Part shown: positions 9,181 through 17,333 of the stretch, in pieces
Position numbering within the stretch: the stretch's first letter is position 1
Layout: each line of letters opens with the position of its first letter
Source of the DNA: JBCCGI01 sp039029355
GTDB taxonomy: Bacteria > Planctomycetota > UBA1135 > GCA-002686595
DNA length: 36,910 nucleotides
Direction of reading: 5' to 3'
NCBI GenBank assembly: GCA_039029355.1
Contig: JBCCGI010000085.1
Coordinates: 1-36,910 of the forward strand
Notes under the pieces: model-generated
Told to the model about the DNA's origin: nothing
Database searches by the model: none
Seen by the model: the letters and a program-made list of their open reading frames with translations, nothing else
Translations under genes and position numbers: made by a program

Positions 9181-9450
9181 ATGGCGATCGCCGCCGAACG
9201 GAAGAACGAGATCGTGAAGGAATTCGCCCTCAGCGAGGGCGACACCGGCTCCCCCGAGGTTCAGATCGCGCTCCTCAGCGAGCACATCCGCAACCTCACC
9301 GAGCACCTGAAGACGCACCGCAAGGACTTCACCTCCCGGCGCGGCCTCCTGATGATGGTCGGCACGCGGAGCAAGCTCCTGCGGTACCTGCGCAAGAAGA
9401 ACCCGGAGCGATATCAGTCGATCGTGGAGCGCCTGGGCCTGCGCCGCTAG
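9181..9450 (+). CDS. rpsO: 30S ribosomal protein S15
   Basis: 89 aa, the usual S15 length. The start is ATG at 9181 (MAIAAERKNEIVKEF), preceded at five bases by GAGAAG. An in-frame ATG at 9091 would add 30 residues with no S15 similarity. The diagnostic core GDTGSPEVQIALLSEHI, then LTEHLKTHRKD, then SRRGLLMMVGTR are all present. S15 binds the three-way junction of helices 20-22 of 16S rRNA and nucleates the platform of the small subunit. It sits directly before pnp, the classic rpsO-pnp order. Confidence 0.97.
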   Translation: MAIAAERKNEIVKEFALSEGDTGSPEVQIALLSEHIRNLTEHLKTHRKDFTSRRGLLMMVGTRSKLLRYLRKKNPERYQSIVERLGLRR

Positions 9451-9471
9451 ACGCGGTACGGCGGCCTCGGC

Positions 9472-9535
9472 GCCGGCCCGCAGGCCGGCACGATCGAAGG
9501 CGGCTCTCTCCCTCTCCGGAGGGGGGGAGGCCGCA
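9472..9535 (+). repeat. Hairpins in the rpsO-pnp spacer
   Basis: Two stems: GCCGGCC (9472-9478) with GGCCGGC (9483-9489), and a longer imperfect one built from GCGGCTCTCTCCCTC and its partner ending GGCCGC, around a TCCG loop. In E. coli this spacer is a structured RNase III site that sets PNPase autocontrol; the same role here is inference. The CTCTCC...GGAGGGG palindrome also looks like a type of dispersed intergenic repeat. Confidence 0.55.
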
Positions 9536-9655
9536 GCGCCCTCCTCGGAACGTGGGGGAGGGCGGAGACAGACGACGAGAAGTGAAGTTGGTTGACAACA
9601 AGACGCAGGCGCCCGCGCGGGTGTCCTGCGGCGTGACGGAAAGACAGAAAACGAG

Positions 9656-11764
9656 ATGATGGAGAACTACGTCCGCGTCGAGACAGAGCTCGCGGGCCAG
9701 CCGCTCATCCTGGAGACGGGGCAAGTGGCCCGCCAGGCGCACGGTTCGGTCATCGTGACCTACGGTCAGACGCAGTGCTTTGCGGCCGTGTGCCACGGAC
9801 CCGCACGGGAAGACATCGACTTCTTCCCCCTGACGGTCGACTACCGCGAGAAGACCGACGCCGCCGGCAAGATCCCCGGAGGCTTCTTCAAGCGCGAGGG
9901 TCGTCCGACGACCAAGGAGATCCTCACCATGCGGATGATCGACCGGTCGATCCGTCCGCTGTTCCCGAAGGGCTTCCGCCAGGAGGTCCAGGTGATGAGC
10001 AAGGTGCTGGGCTACGACGGTGAGCGCAGCTCCGACATCATCGCGATGATCGCGTCGTTCGCCGCGCTCCACGTCAGCCCGATCCCGTTCATGGGCGCCC
10101 TCGGCGCGGTCCGCGTCGGGCACCTCGACGGCAAGCTGATGGTCATGCCGACCGACCTCGAGCGCCGCAACGACTCGCTGCTCGACCTGGTGGTCGCGGG
10201 CCACAAGGACGCCATCTCGATGGTGGAGGCCTCCGCGCGCCAGCTCTCCGAAGAGGAGATGATCGACGCCCTGGAGCTCGGCCACGAGACGATCAAGAAC
10301 CTCTGCGCCGCCCTCGACGAGCTGCGCGAGAAGGCCGGCAAGCCCAAGGTCGAGTTCGTCGCTCCCGAGAAGGACACCGAGCTCGAAGAGCGCGTCGCCA
10401 AGTGGCACGACGAGGTCAAAGAAGCGCTTAACACCGCCGGCAAGCACTCCCGCTCCGACAAGGTCTCGGCGATCAAGGAGCGCGTGGTCGCGGAGCTCAC
10501 CGCCGGCGTCGCCGACGACCAGCTGGGCAAGGCCACCAAGGCCGTCAAGGGCGCCTTCAGCAGCCTGACCGGCCAGGTCGAGCGCGAGTGCATCCTCGCC
10601 GGCACGCGCATCGACGGGCGCGCCCACGACGAGATCCGGCCGATCACGATCGAGCCGAACTTCATCCCGCGCAACCACGGCTCGGTGCTCTTCACGCGCG
10701 GCGAGACCCAGGCGCTGGTGAGCTGCACGCTCGGCACCCCCGACGACGAGCAGATCATCGACGGGATCGAGGAGGAGTACAAAAAGCGCTTCTACCTCCA
10801 CTACAGCTTCCCGCCCTACAGCGTGGGCGAGACGCGCCGCATCATGGGCCCCGGCCGCCGCGAGATCGGTCACGGCATGCTGGCCGAGCGCTCGCTGCAG
10901 AGCGTGCTGCCGGCCCACGAGCAGTTCCCCTACACCCTGCGCGTCGTCTCGGACATCACCGAGTCGAACGGCTCGTCGTCGATGGCGAGCGTGTGCGGCG
11001 GCACCCTGTCGATGATGCTCGCCGGCGTCCCGCTGGCGCAGCCGGTCGCGGGCATCGCGATGGGCCTGGTGGAAGAGGGCGACCAGATCGCCATCCTCTC
11101 CGACATCCAGGGCTCCGAGGACCACAACGGCGACATGGACTTCAAGGTCGCCGGCTCGGGCCTCGGGATCACCGCGCTGCAGATGGACATCAAGATCCAG
11201 GGCGTGACGCGCGACCTGCTGGAGCGCGCGCTCTCCCAGGCCAAGGAAGGCCGGATCCACATCCTGCGCAAGATGCTGGGCACCGTGTCGGCCCCCGCGG
11301 ACGACATCTCCGATTTCGCGCCGCGGATGGAGGTCTTCAAGATCCCCTCGGACCGCATCGCGTTCCTCATCGGCCCCGGCGGCAAGACCATCCGCGGGCT
11401 CCAGGACCAGTTCAAGGTCCGCATCTCGGTCGTCTCCGAGGACGGCCAGGTGTCCGTCGCCGGCCTCGACCGCGAGCAGGTCCAGATGTGCATCGACACG
11501 ATCCAGGCCATGTGCGAGACCGCCAAGATCGGTCAGCGCTACAAGGGCACGGTCAAGAGCACCAAGGACTTCGGCGCCTTCATCGAGATCCTCCCGGGCA
11601 CCGAGGGGATGTGCCACATCTCCGAGCTGGCCGAGGGTTTTGTGGATCGCGTCGAGGACGTGGTCAAGCCGGGCGACGAGATCGAGGTCGTGGTCATCAA
11701 CGTCGACGACCGCGGCAAGATCAAGCTGTCGCACCGCCAGGCGCTCGCCGAGCAGAACGCCTAG
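9656..11764 (+). CDS. pnp: Polyribonucleotide nucleotidyltransferase (PNPase)
   Basis: 702 aa, normal length. ATG at 9656 or the adjacent ATG at 9659 are equally possible. Domains in order: first RNase PH-like domain (about 10-140), helical linker (about 240-320), second, catalytic RNase PH domain (about 320-545, with GRREIGHGMLAERSL and DITESNGSSSMASVCGG), KH domain (IGPGGKTIRG near 570-580), and S1 domain (from about 626, GQRYKGTVKSTKDFGAF). It degrades RNA 3' to 5' by phosphorolysis and can add tails; family members work as trimers, often with RNase E. The gene follows rpsO by 205 bases of structured spacer. Confidence 0.98.
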   Translation: MMENYVRVETELAGQPLILETGQVARQAHGSVIVTYGQTQCFAAVCHGPAREDIDFFPLTVDYREKTDAAGKIPGGFFKREGRPTTKEILTMRMIDRSIRPLFPKGFRQEVQVMSKVLGYDGERSSDIIAMIASFAALHVSPIPFMGALGAVRVGHLDGKLMVMPTDLERRNDSLLDLVVAGHKDAISMVEASARQLSEEEMIDALELGHETIKNLCAALDELREKAGKPKVEFVAPEKDTELEERVAKWHDEVKEALNTAGKHSRSDKVSAIKERVVAELTAGVADDQLGKATKAVKGAFSSLTGQVERECILAGTRIDGRAHDEIRPITIEPNFIPRNHGSVLFTRGETQALVSCTLGTPDDEQIIDGIEEEYKKRFYLHYSFPPYSVGETRRIMGPGRREIGHGMLAERSLQSVLPAHEQFPYTLRVVSDITESNGSSSMASVCGGTLSMMLAGVPLAQPVAGIAMGLVEEGDQIAILSDIQGSEDHNGDMDFKVAGSGLGITALQMDIKIQGVTRDLLERALSQAKEGRIHILRKMLGTVSAPADDISDFAPRMEVFKIPSDRIAFLIGPGGKTIRGLQDQFKVRISVVSEDGQVSVAGLDREQVQMCIDTIQAMCETAKIGQRYKGTVKSTKDFGAFIEILPGTEGMCHISELAEGFVDRVEDVVKPGDEIEVVVINVDDRGKIKLSHRQALAEQNA

Positions 11765-11773
11765 GCCGGCCGC

Positions 11774-11804
11774 GCCGGGGACCGCGCTCCCCGGCCTGAC
11801 TTTT
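11774..11804 (+). terminator. pnp terminator hairpin 1
   Basis: GCCGGGGA (11774-11781) pairs perfectly with TCCCCGGC (11788-11795), followed by CTGACTTTT. The T-run is short and offset, so it may act with the next hairpin. Confidence 0.5.
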
Positions 11805-11806
11805 AC

Positions 11807-11840
11807 GCGCCGTCGCCCTCGCGGGCGGCGGCGCGTTTTT
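11807..11840 (+). terminator. pnp terminator hairpin 2
   Basis: GCGCCGTCGCC (11807-11817) pairs with GGCGGCGGCGC (11824-11834) with one G-U pair, followed by GTTTTT. This is a strong intrinsic terminator for rpsO-pnp. Confidence 0.85.
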
Positions 11841-12051
11841 CGTGCGTAACCAACGGGGTTTGGGTGACTTCCGCAGCCGGCCCCCGGCGGGGGCGCGATG
11901 TAAATCGCGAGACCCGCTGCGCTCTCGATGAGCTTTTTTTAAGATTCCGGCTCAGGAACCCGCTCACCTGCGCCGTATTGATGAGAGGGCCCTCACTGGG
12001 GGAGCCCTGCTCAGCCCCGTCGTTCACCCTGGATCCAGCAGCCCGGTCTCC
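11841..12051 (+). promoter_or_regulatory. Leader region of the 12052 gene
   Basis: 211 bases with GCGAT-GTAA-ATCGC (about 11896-11909), an imperfect CGAGA...TCTCG hairpin and then T7 (11934-11940), which looks like a second terminator or the end of a short RNA. Directly after it TAAGAT-TCCGG (from 11940) resembles the TAGAAT-CCGG promoter element seen elsewhere in the window. Confidence 0.35.
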
Positions 12052-12483
12052 ATGCTTCGCGCCCAGCTCCTCCTCTCGCTTGCTGCCCTCGCCGGACCCG
12101 GCCTCGCCTCCAGCGACGCCCAGGAGCCCGTCCAGGCCATGGCCGCCGTGGTTCAGTCCGACGGCTGGCGCGCCAAGGCCAGCGACAACATCGCGGGCAT
12201 CTCCGACGTTAAGAAGGTCTCCAAGCCGGCGGTCGTCGACTACGACGCCCTCCTGGCGGCCACCAAGGAGATGAAGGAGATCGAGAAGGACCGGGTCGAC
12301 CCGAACTCGACCAAGGGCCGCAAGCTGCGCCAGCAGGCCATCGACCGGGTCACGAAGGCGGCCGAGGCGATCCGCAAGGACAACCGCTACTGCTCGGTCT
12401 GGAAGAAGATTTCCCACAAGGACAAGAACACCAAGGCGGCGGACATCACCTCGGACGTGATGGCCAAGCTGGACAGCGTTTGA
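12052..12483 (+). CDS. Small exported protein of unknown function
   Basis: 143 aa. The ATG at 12052 starts a Sec signal peptide (MLRAQLLLSLAALAGPGLAS, cleavage near residue 20-24). The mature protein is short, Lys-rich and probably helical (AATKEMKEIEKD, AIDRVTKAAEAIRKDN) with a single Cys in RYCSVWKK. No family is recognised. It has its own leader and terminator, so it is a single-gene unit. The small size and charge would suit a periplasmic binding or packing protein, but this is only a guess. Confidence 0.75.
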   Translation: MLRAQLLLSLAALAGPGLASSDAQEPVQAMAAVVQSDGWRAKASDNIAGISDVKKVSKPAVVDYDALLAATKEMKEIEKDRVDPNSTKGRKLRQQAIDRVTKAAEAIRKDNRYCSVWKKISHKDKNTKAADITSDVMAKLDSV

Positions 12484-12508
12484 GCTCCCGCGCCCGCGCC
12501 CGAGTTCG

Positions 12509-12540
12509 GACACCCCGCCCGGCGCGGGGTGTCTTCGTTT
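12509..12540 (+). terminator. Terminator after the small exported protein
   Basis: GACACCCCG (12509-12517) pairs with CGGGGTGTC (12525-12533), then TTCGTTT. The stem is perfect and the T-run is interrupted. Confidence 0.7.
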
Positions 12541-12570
12541 AACCCCCTCCCGCCTCCTACGGTGTTTCGC

Positions 12571-12576
12571 TAGGAA
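12571..12576 (+). promoter_or_regulatory. Candidate -10 element TAGGAA
   Basis: TAGGAA(TTCC) 19 bases before the secretin ATG and after a terminator. It fits the TAGAAT-type elements of the window; no clear -35. Confidence 0.3.
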
Positions 12577-12595
12577 TTCCGATCAATCCCCTGTG

Positions 12596-14002
12596 ATGCA
12601 GCGCTCCTCCGGTATGTCGCCCCGGCTTGCGGGGGGACTCCTTCTCCTCGCCGGCTGCCTCGCCCCCCGACCGGGCGACGAGCAGCCCACCATCTCCGCC
12701 GCCGAGGTGGGGCGGATGGTGACCGAGGGGGCGGTCCCGGTGACGGGCGAGCTGTCCGAGTCGGCGGACGAGCCCGCGGGCGGCGACGTGCTTCCGCTCG
12801 ACGCGGAGCGCGCGGCGGAGCTGATGGAGGCCGACGACTTCGACGACTACGAGGAGTTCGACGACTTCCGCGAGGATCCCTACCTGCGCTTCGGGGAGCG
12901 CATCCGCGTCGAGGAGCGCGACGGGGTCGAGCTGATCACCAAGCCCTACCCGCTGCCGATCGGCAAGGCCCAGGCGATGATCAGCCTGATCGAGGTGCTG
13001 AAGCCGTTCGACTACCGCGTCGACATCATCGATCAGAGCTTCCGCGAGGCCTACCAGGTTCCCACGGCGGGGCAGGCGGCGCTCCTGGTGCTGGAGAAGT
13101 GGGACACCGAGAACTTCACCGACCCGAGCAAGGGGCCGGCGGCGATGGCTGAGCCCAAGCCGATCGCGCTGTCGGACCTGCTCGTCGCGACCGCGCGCTA
13201 CGAGGACCTCGAGCAGGTCGAGGACTTCATCAACCTGTTCGCCGCCGGCGTGCGCCAGATCGAGATCGAGGCCAAGATCGTCGAGGTGGTCGAGACCGAC
13301 CTCACCGACATCGGCGTCGATATGGGGCTGATCAACTTTCCCGAGGGCGTGTTCGTCGACTCGCTGGGCTTCTCGCTCCCCAACGCCACCAGCTCGAACG
13401 AGGCGCTCCTCACCCTTGGTGCGATCCAGGACGGCACGTCGTTCAACGCCGTGCTCGAGGCACTCGAGTCCTTCGGCAACGTCTCGATCGACCAGAAGCC
13501 CAAGGTGGCCGTGCGCGAGGGCGCGTCGGCGTCGATCACGAGCACCGAGGAGATCCCCTTCTACGTGGTCTCCAACTTCAAGAACACCGACTCGAGCGTC
13601 TCGGCCAACCTGACCTTCAAGCCGGTCGGGACCGAGCTGCACGTGACGCCGCGGGTGGTCGGAACGAACACGCTCGCGCTCGACGTGCAGATCATCGCCT
13701 CGCAGGTGGTCGGCACGGTCGTCACCTTCGTCGGCGACGACGGAGACCCGATCGAGAGCCCGCAGATCGCCGTCCGCACCGCCAAGACGGTGGTGTACCT
13801 GAAGCCCGGCGAGGCGCTGATCATCGGCGGGCTGACCTCGGAGCGCTCGACCAGCCAGGTCAGCCGCGTGCCGATCCTGGGGCAGATCCCGATCCTGGGC
13901 CTGCTGTTCCAGTCCAAGCGCGACACGACCGAGACCTCGTACTCGATGTTTGTGATCAGCCCGCGGATCATCCAGAGCAACGAGTTCAACGCCCAGCTGT
14001 AG
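12596..14002 (+). CDS. Secretin-family outer-membrane lipoprotein (GspD-like)
   Basis: 468 aa from ATG 12596 (a GTG lies one codon before). The N terminus is a lipoprotein signal ending LLAGC (Cys21), followed by an acidic linker (DDFDDYEEFDDF). The C-terminal half is a secretin domain: IEIEAKIVEV (about 220-230), VAVREGASASITS, LHVTPRV, the LKPGEALIIGGL block and the hallmark VPILGQIPILGLLF near 423-437, then FVISPRII. Secretins form the outer-membrane gate of type II secretion and type IV pili. At 468 aa it is shorter than a full GspD, with room for about one N-type domain. The next gene is gspK-like, which favours type II secretion. Confidence 0.9.
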   Translation: MQRSSGMSPRLAGGLLLLAGCLAPRPGDEQPTISAAEVGRMVTEGAVPVTGELSESADEPAGGDVLPLDAERAAELMEADDFDDYEEFDDFREDPYLRFGERIRVEERDGVELITKPYPLPIGKAQAMISLIEVLKPFDYRVDIIDQSFREAYQVPTAGQAALLVLEKWDTENFTDPSKGPAAMAEPKPIALSDLLVATARYEDLEQVEDFINLFAAGVRQIEIEAKIVEVVETDLTDIGVDMGLINFPEGVFVDSLGFSLPNATSSNEALLTLGAIQDGTSFNAVLEALESFGNVSIDQKPKVAVREGASASITSTEEIPFYVVSNFKNTDSSVSANLTFKPVGTELHVTPRVVGTNTLALDVQIIASQVVGTVVTFVGDDGDPIESPQIAVRTAKTVVYLKPGEALIIGGLTSERSTSQVSRVPILGQIPILGLLFQSKRDTTETSYSMFVISPRIIQSNEFNAQL

Positions 14003-14120
14003 CCCGCCTCCGGCGCGGGAGCGCGTCCGCCGGGGGCTTTGCCGGATCCGCCCTTGTCGGGGGGCCGCGGGCGGGAGATCCTCTGGAATACCGGCGCCCG
14101 TGTGGCGTCTGCACCCGGTC

Positions 14121-15662
14121 ATGACCCGCCTCCTGCACAGACAAGCCCTCCGCGGGGCCGCTCCCGAGCGGCGTGGCGCCGCGCTCCTCCTGTCGCTCCT
14201 CGTCCTCCTGGTGCTGGTCGCGATCATCAGCCAGATCAACATCGCGACCTCGACCGATGCCCGGGTGGGGCGCAACGACCTCTACCTGACGACGATGGAC
14301 CTGGCCATCGAGTCGGCGCTGCTCGAGGTCTCCGAGACCCTCGCGGCCGACGCCGAGAGCACCGGCGGCGAAGAGGGCGGCGCCGGAGGCGGGGCTGAAG
14401 ATCCGCTCGGCGGGCTCGGCGGTGCGGGCCTCGGCGGTGGTGAGGGAGGCGGCGAGGGCGGCGACGGGCCGGTCGACTCGCGCCAGGACGACTGGGCCAC
14501 CCCGATCCGCACCGAGATCAACGGCATCCGGCTGCGCGTCCTGATCCAGGACGAGGACAGCAAGTACAACATCCTCACGATGCTCTCCGAGGATGAGCTC
14601 GAGGCCGAGAAGGCCTTCGAGCGCGTGGTCCGCATCCTGGACCTGTGCCGCGAGGGGACCGAGGCGGACATCGACGGCGGCGACGCGCGCGAGATGGTCG
14701 AGCAGATGCGCGAGCACCTGGTCAACCGCCAGAACTCCATGTCGGGTCTTCCGAAGCCCACGCTGCTGACCGACGACGAGGAGGAGGAGCCCGACCTGGG
14801 GCTCCCGCTGTCGCTGCGCGAGTTCGTCTGCCTGCCGGCGTTCTCCGAGGAGCACTTCCGCGACTTCCGCGACGAGGACGGCGTGGTCGTGCATTCGATC
14901 ACGTCCTTCCTCACGTGCTGGACGGCGCTCACCACGCTCGACGAGGCCGAGGACGAGGAGAGCACCGGCGCGGCCGACGACGACGACGACGAGGAGGAGG
15001 ACGGTGCCGAGGAGACCGTCACGGCCGGCGGCGGGCAAGGCGGCCTGGGCGACCTCACCGGCGCGAGCGGGCAGGGCACCCAGGACGTCGAGGAGGGTGC
15101 CGCGGGTCTCTCCGGCGACAGCTCGAAGTACGGCATCGCGATCAATATCAACACCGCGCCGCCGGTCGTGCTGAAGTCGCTGATGGACGACCGCGACCTG
15201 GCCCTGCGCTTCTGGGACGCGGTGATCGAGTACCGCAACGAAGAGGACGAAGAGGCGGTCGGCGAGGACGAGGAGCCCCCGCTCGACGAGTTCGGCGAGC
15301 CGATCCTGATCCCGCAGATCTTCGAGTCGCTCTCGGAGCTCGACGAGTTCGACGACTACGAGAACCTCGACGACCTGCTGCAGGGCGAGCTCAACCAGCT
15401 GCTCACCGTCGAGAGCCAGGTCTTCTCGGTCTACGTGACCGCGCGCAAGCCCACCGGCGCGGCGGCGAGCATGGACTTCGCCGGCTCGAAGGAGGAGATC
15501 CTCGAGGAGGAGGAGAGCGGCCAGGCGCTGTCGCGCACGGTGCGCTCGGTGCTGTGGCGTCGCCAGGGCGGCGACGGCTTCGAGCTGATTCCCATCGAGC
15601 GCTGGGAGGTGCTCGACTACATGCCCTTCGAGGTGCTGGACTTCCCCGAAGAGGACCGTTGA
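14121..15662 (+). CDS. gspK: GspK-like minor pseudopilin of type II secretion
   Basis: 513 aa from ATG 14121. It begins with a basic leader, then GAALLLSLLVLLVLVAIISQ (about 21-40), the hydrophobic helix of a prepilin-like protein. The body is very acidic and carries Gly/Glu-rich inserts (about 75-115) and a run of Asp/Glu near 280-300, unlike ordinary GspK. The motif SKYNIL near 150 and the INTAPPVVLKSL segment near 347-358 match the GspK pattern (ININTA, two helix-hairpin-helix-like parts). GspK caps the pseudopilus tip with GspI and GspJ. Other gsp genes are not in the window. Its stop overlaps the next gene's start. Confidence 0.85.
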   Translation: MTRLLHRQALRGAAPERRGAALLLSLLVLLVLVAIISQINIATSTDARVGRNDLYLTTMDLAIESALLEVSETLAADAESTGGEEGGAGGGAEDPLGGLGGAGLGGGEGGGEGGDGPVDSRQDDWATPIRTEINGIRLRVLIQDEDSKYNILTMLSEDELEAEKAFERVVRILDLCREGTEADIDGGDAREMVEQMREHLVNRQNSMSGLPKPTLLTDDEEEEPDLGLPLSLREFVCLPAFSEEHFRDFRDEDGVVVHSITSFLTCWTALTTLDEAEDEESTGAADDDDDEEEDGAEETVTAGGGQGGLGDLTGASGQGTQDVEEGAAGLSGDSSKYGIAININTAPPVVLKSLMDDRDLALRFWDAVIEYRNEEDEEAVGEDEEPPLDEFGEPILIPQIFESLSELDEFDDYENLDDLLQGELNQLLTVESQVFSVYVTARKPTGAAASMDFAGSKEEILEEEESGQALSRTVRSVLWRRQGGDGFELIPIERWEVLDYMPFEVLDFPEEDR

Positions 15663-17326
15663 GCGCTCCCAAGGGGCACCGGCTGGAGGTCTTTCACCAC
15701 CTCTTCGCGGCGGCGTGCGAGGAGATGGGCGCGACGCTGCAGCGCTCGTCGTTCTCGCCGAACATCAAGGAGCGGCGCGACTTCTCCTGTGCGCTCTTCG
15801 ACGGCGACGCGCGCATGGTTGGCCAGGCCGCGCACCTGCCGGTGCACCTGGGCTCGACGCCGATGAGCGTGCGCGCAGCCATCGAGCACGTCGACCTCGC
15901 CGACGGCGACGTCGTGGTGCTGAACGACCCCTACGCGGGCGGCACGCACCTGCCCGACGTGACGCTCGTCGCGCCCGTCTTCCTGCCCGGACGGCGGCGC
16001 GCGGACTTCTTCGTGGCCAACCGCGCCCACCACGCCGACGTCGGCGGCGCCACTCCCGGCTCGATGGCGCCCATGCCCGACGTGCACGGCGAGGGCCTGC
16101 GCATCCCGCCGGTCCGGCTGGTGCGCGACGGCGAGATCGACCGCGAGGTGCTGGGCCTTCTGCTCGCCAACATGCGCGTGCCGGCCGAGCGCGAGGGCGA
16201 TCTCTTCGCCCAGTGGTCCGCCGCGCGGCTCGGCGTGCGGCGCGTCCACGAGCTGGTCGCCGAGCACGGCGCCCGCGAAGTGCGCGCCCACGCGGAGGGG
16301 CTCTTGGCCTGGACCGAAGAGCTCGTGCGCGAGGCGCTGCGCGCGATCCCCGACGGCGAGTATCGCTTTGAGGACGAGCTCGAAGAGCCCCACGCCGAGG
16401 GCGGCCGCGCCTTCCTGCGGCTCGTGCTCTACAAGCGTGGCCCGAGGCTGACGTGCGACTTCACCGGCACCGACGCGGTCCCCGCGAGCCCGCTCAACAC
16501 CGTGCGCGCGGTCACGGTGTCGGCCGTCTTCTACGTGCTGCGGACCCTGCTGCCGCCGGGGACGCCGACCAACGACGGCATCCTGCGGCCGGTGGAGATC
16601 CGCACGGCGCCGGGCACGCTCGCCGACGCCACGTATCCGATGGGCGTCGCCGCCGGGAACGTCGAGACCAGCCAGAGGCTCGTCGACGTGCTGCTCGGCG
16701 CGCTCGCGCGGGCGCTCGGCCCGCGCATTCCCGCCGCGAGCGCGGGCACGATGAGCAACCTGACCTTCGGCGGCTCGACCGCCGCGGGGGAGCGCTTCGC
16801 GTACTACGAGACGATCGCGGGCGGCGCGGGCGCGGGAGCGTCCGCCCCGGGGCAGTCTGCGGTGCAGACACACATGACCAACACGCTCAACACGCCGATC
16901 GAAGCGCTCGAGGCGAACCTGCCCGTGCGCGTTCTGCGCTACGCGGTCGGGCGCGGCTCGGGCGGGGAAGGGCGGAGCGCGGGAGGGGACGGCGTCGTCA
17001 AGTCGCTGCGCTTCCTGCGGCCGGTGCGGATGACGTGGGTCGCGCAGCGCCAGCGGCGCGGGCCGTGGGGCCTCGGCGGCGGACGCGACGGCCGCCCCGG
17101 CGGGGCGCGGGTGGGGCTCCAAGGGGCGCGCAAGCGCGCCATCGAGGGACACGGCAGCCACGACCTGCCCGCAGGCGCCGAAGTCGAGCTCCGCACCCCC
17201 TGGTGGGGGCGGCTACGGGCGCCCCCGTTAGCCCGCGGAAACCCCTTGTACGCATCCGGGGGCTGCGCGAGAATCTCGCCTCCCGCCGGACAGCAGGCGG
17301 GTTTTTTCCTTCCCGCCCCTTCCTGA
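15659..17326 (+). CDS. hyuB: Hydantoinase B/oxoprolinase-family protein (HyuB), C terminus probably frameshifted
   Basis: The TTG at 15659 overlaps the gspK stop (TTGA) and yields MSAPKGHRLEVFHHLF, exactly where this family starts. The family core is clear: LQRSSFSPNIKERRDFSCALFD, VHLGSTPMSV, NDPYAGGTHLPDVTLV, ANRAHHADVGGATPGSM. As written the frame gives 555 aa and ends in a non-family tail that reads through a terminator. Skipping T17201 restores the usual ending (TP-GGGGYG-RPR) with stop TAG at 17229-17231, giving 523 aa, so an insertion or sequencing error is likely. HyuB is one subunit of ATP-dependent hydantoinase/oxoprolinase or acetone carboxylase-like enzymes. The HyuA partner is absent here. 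Confidence 0.87.
   Translation: MSAPKGHRLEVFHHLFAAACEEMGATLQRSSFSPNIKERRDFSCALFDGDARMVGQAAHLPVHLGSTPMSVRAAIEHVDLADGDVVVLNDPYAGGTHLPDVTLVAPVFLPGRRRADFFVANRAHHADVGGATPGSMAPMPDVHGEGLRIPPVRLVRDGEIDREVLGLLLANMRVPAEREGDLFAQWSAARLGVRRVHELVAEHGAREVRAHAEGLLAWTEELVREALRAIPDGEYRFEDELEEPHAEGGRAFLRLVLYKRGPRLTCDFTGTDAVPASPLNTVRAVTVSAVFYVLRTLLPPGTPTNDGILRPVEIRTAPGTLADATYPMGVAAGNVETSQRLVDVLLGALARALGPRIPAASAGTMSNLTFGGSTAAGERFAYYETIAGGAGAGASAPGQSAVQTHMTNTLNTPIEALEANLPVRVLRYAVGRGSGGEGRSAGGDGVVKSLRFLRPVRMTWVAQRQRRGPWGLGGGRDGRPGGARVGLQGARKRAIEGHGSHDLPAGAEVELRTPWWGRLRAPPLARGNPLYASGGCARISPPAGQQAGFFLPAPS
17246..17274 (+). promoter_or_regulatory. Promoter candidate upstream of purA
   Basis: TTGTAC (17246-17251), 17-base spacer, GAGAAT (17269-17274). 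Transcription would start at the base of the hairpin at 17282, so that hairpin may act as an attenuator of purA. Confidence 0.4.
17282..17307 (+). terminator. Intrinsic terminator between hyuB and purA
   Basis: CCCGCC (17282-17287) pairs with GGCGGG (17296-17301), followed by TTTTTT. It ends 26 bases before the purA ATG. Confidence 0.85.
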
Positions 17327-17333
17327 CTTCTCC

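Noticed and set aside
9592..9597. TTGACA -35-like hexamer before pnp
   Set aside because: No -10 element at the right distance, so a separate pnp promoter is not supported.
9329..11734. 801-aa minus-strand ORF
   Set aside because: Antisense shadow of pnp and rpsO, which are certain genes.
14001..14040. Weak hairpin after the secretin gene
   Set aside because: Stem is interrupted and followed by only three T, so it is not called a terminator; read-through to gspK is likely.
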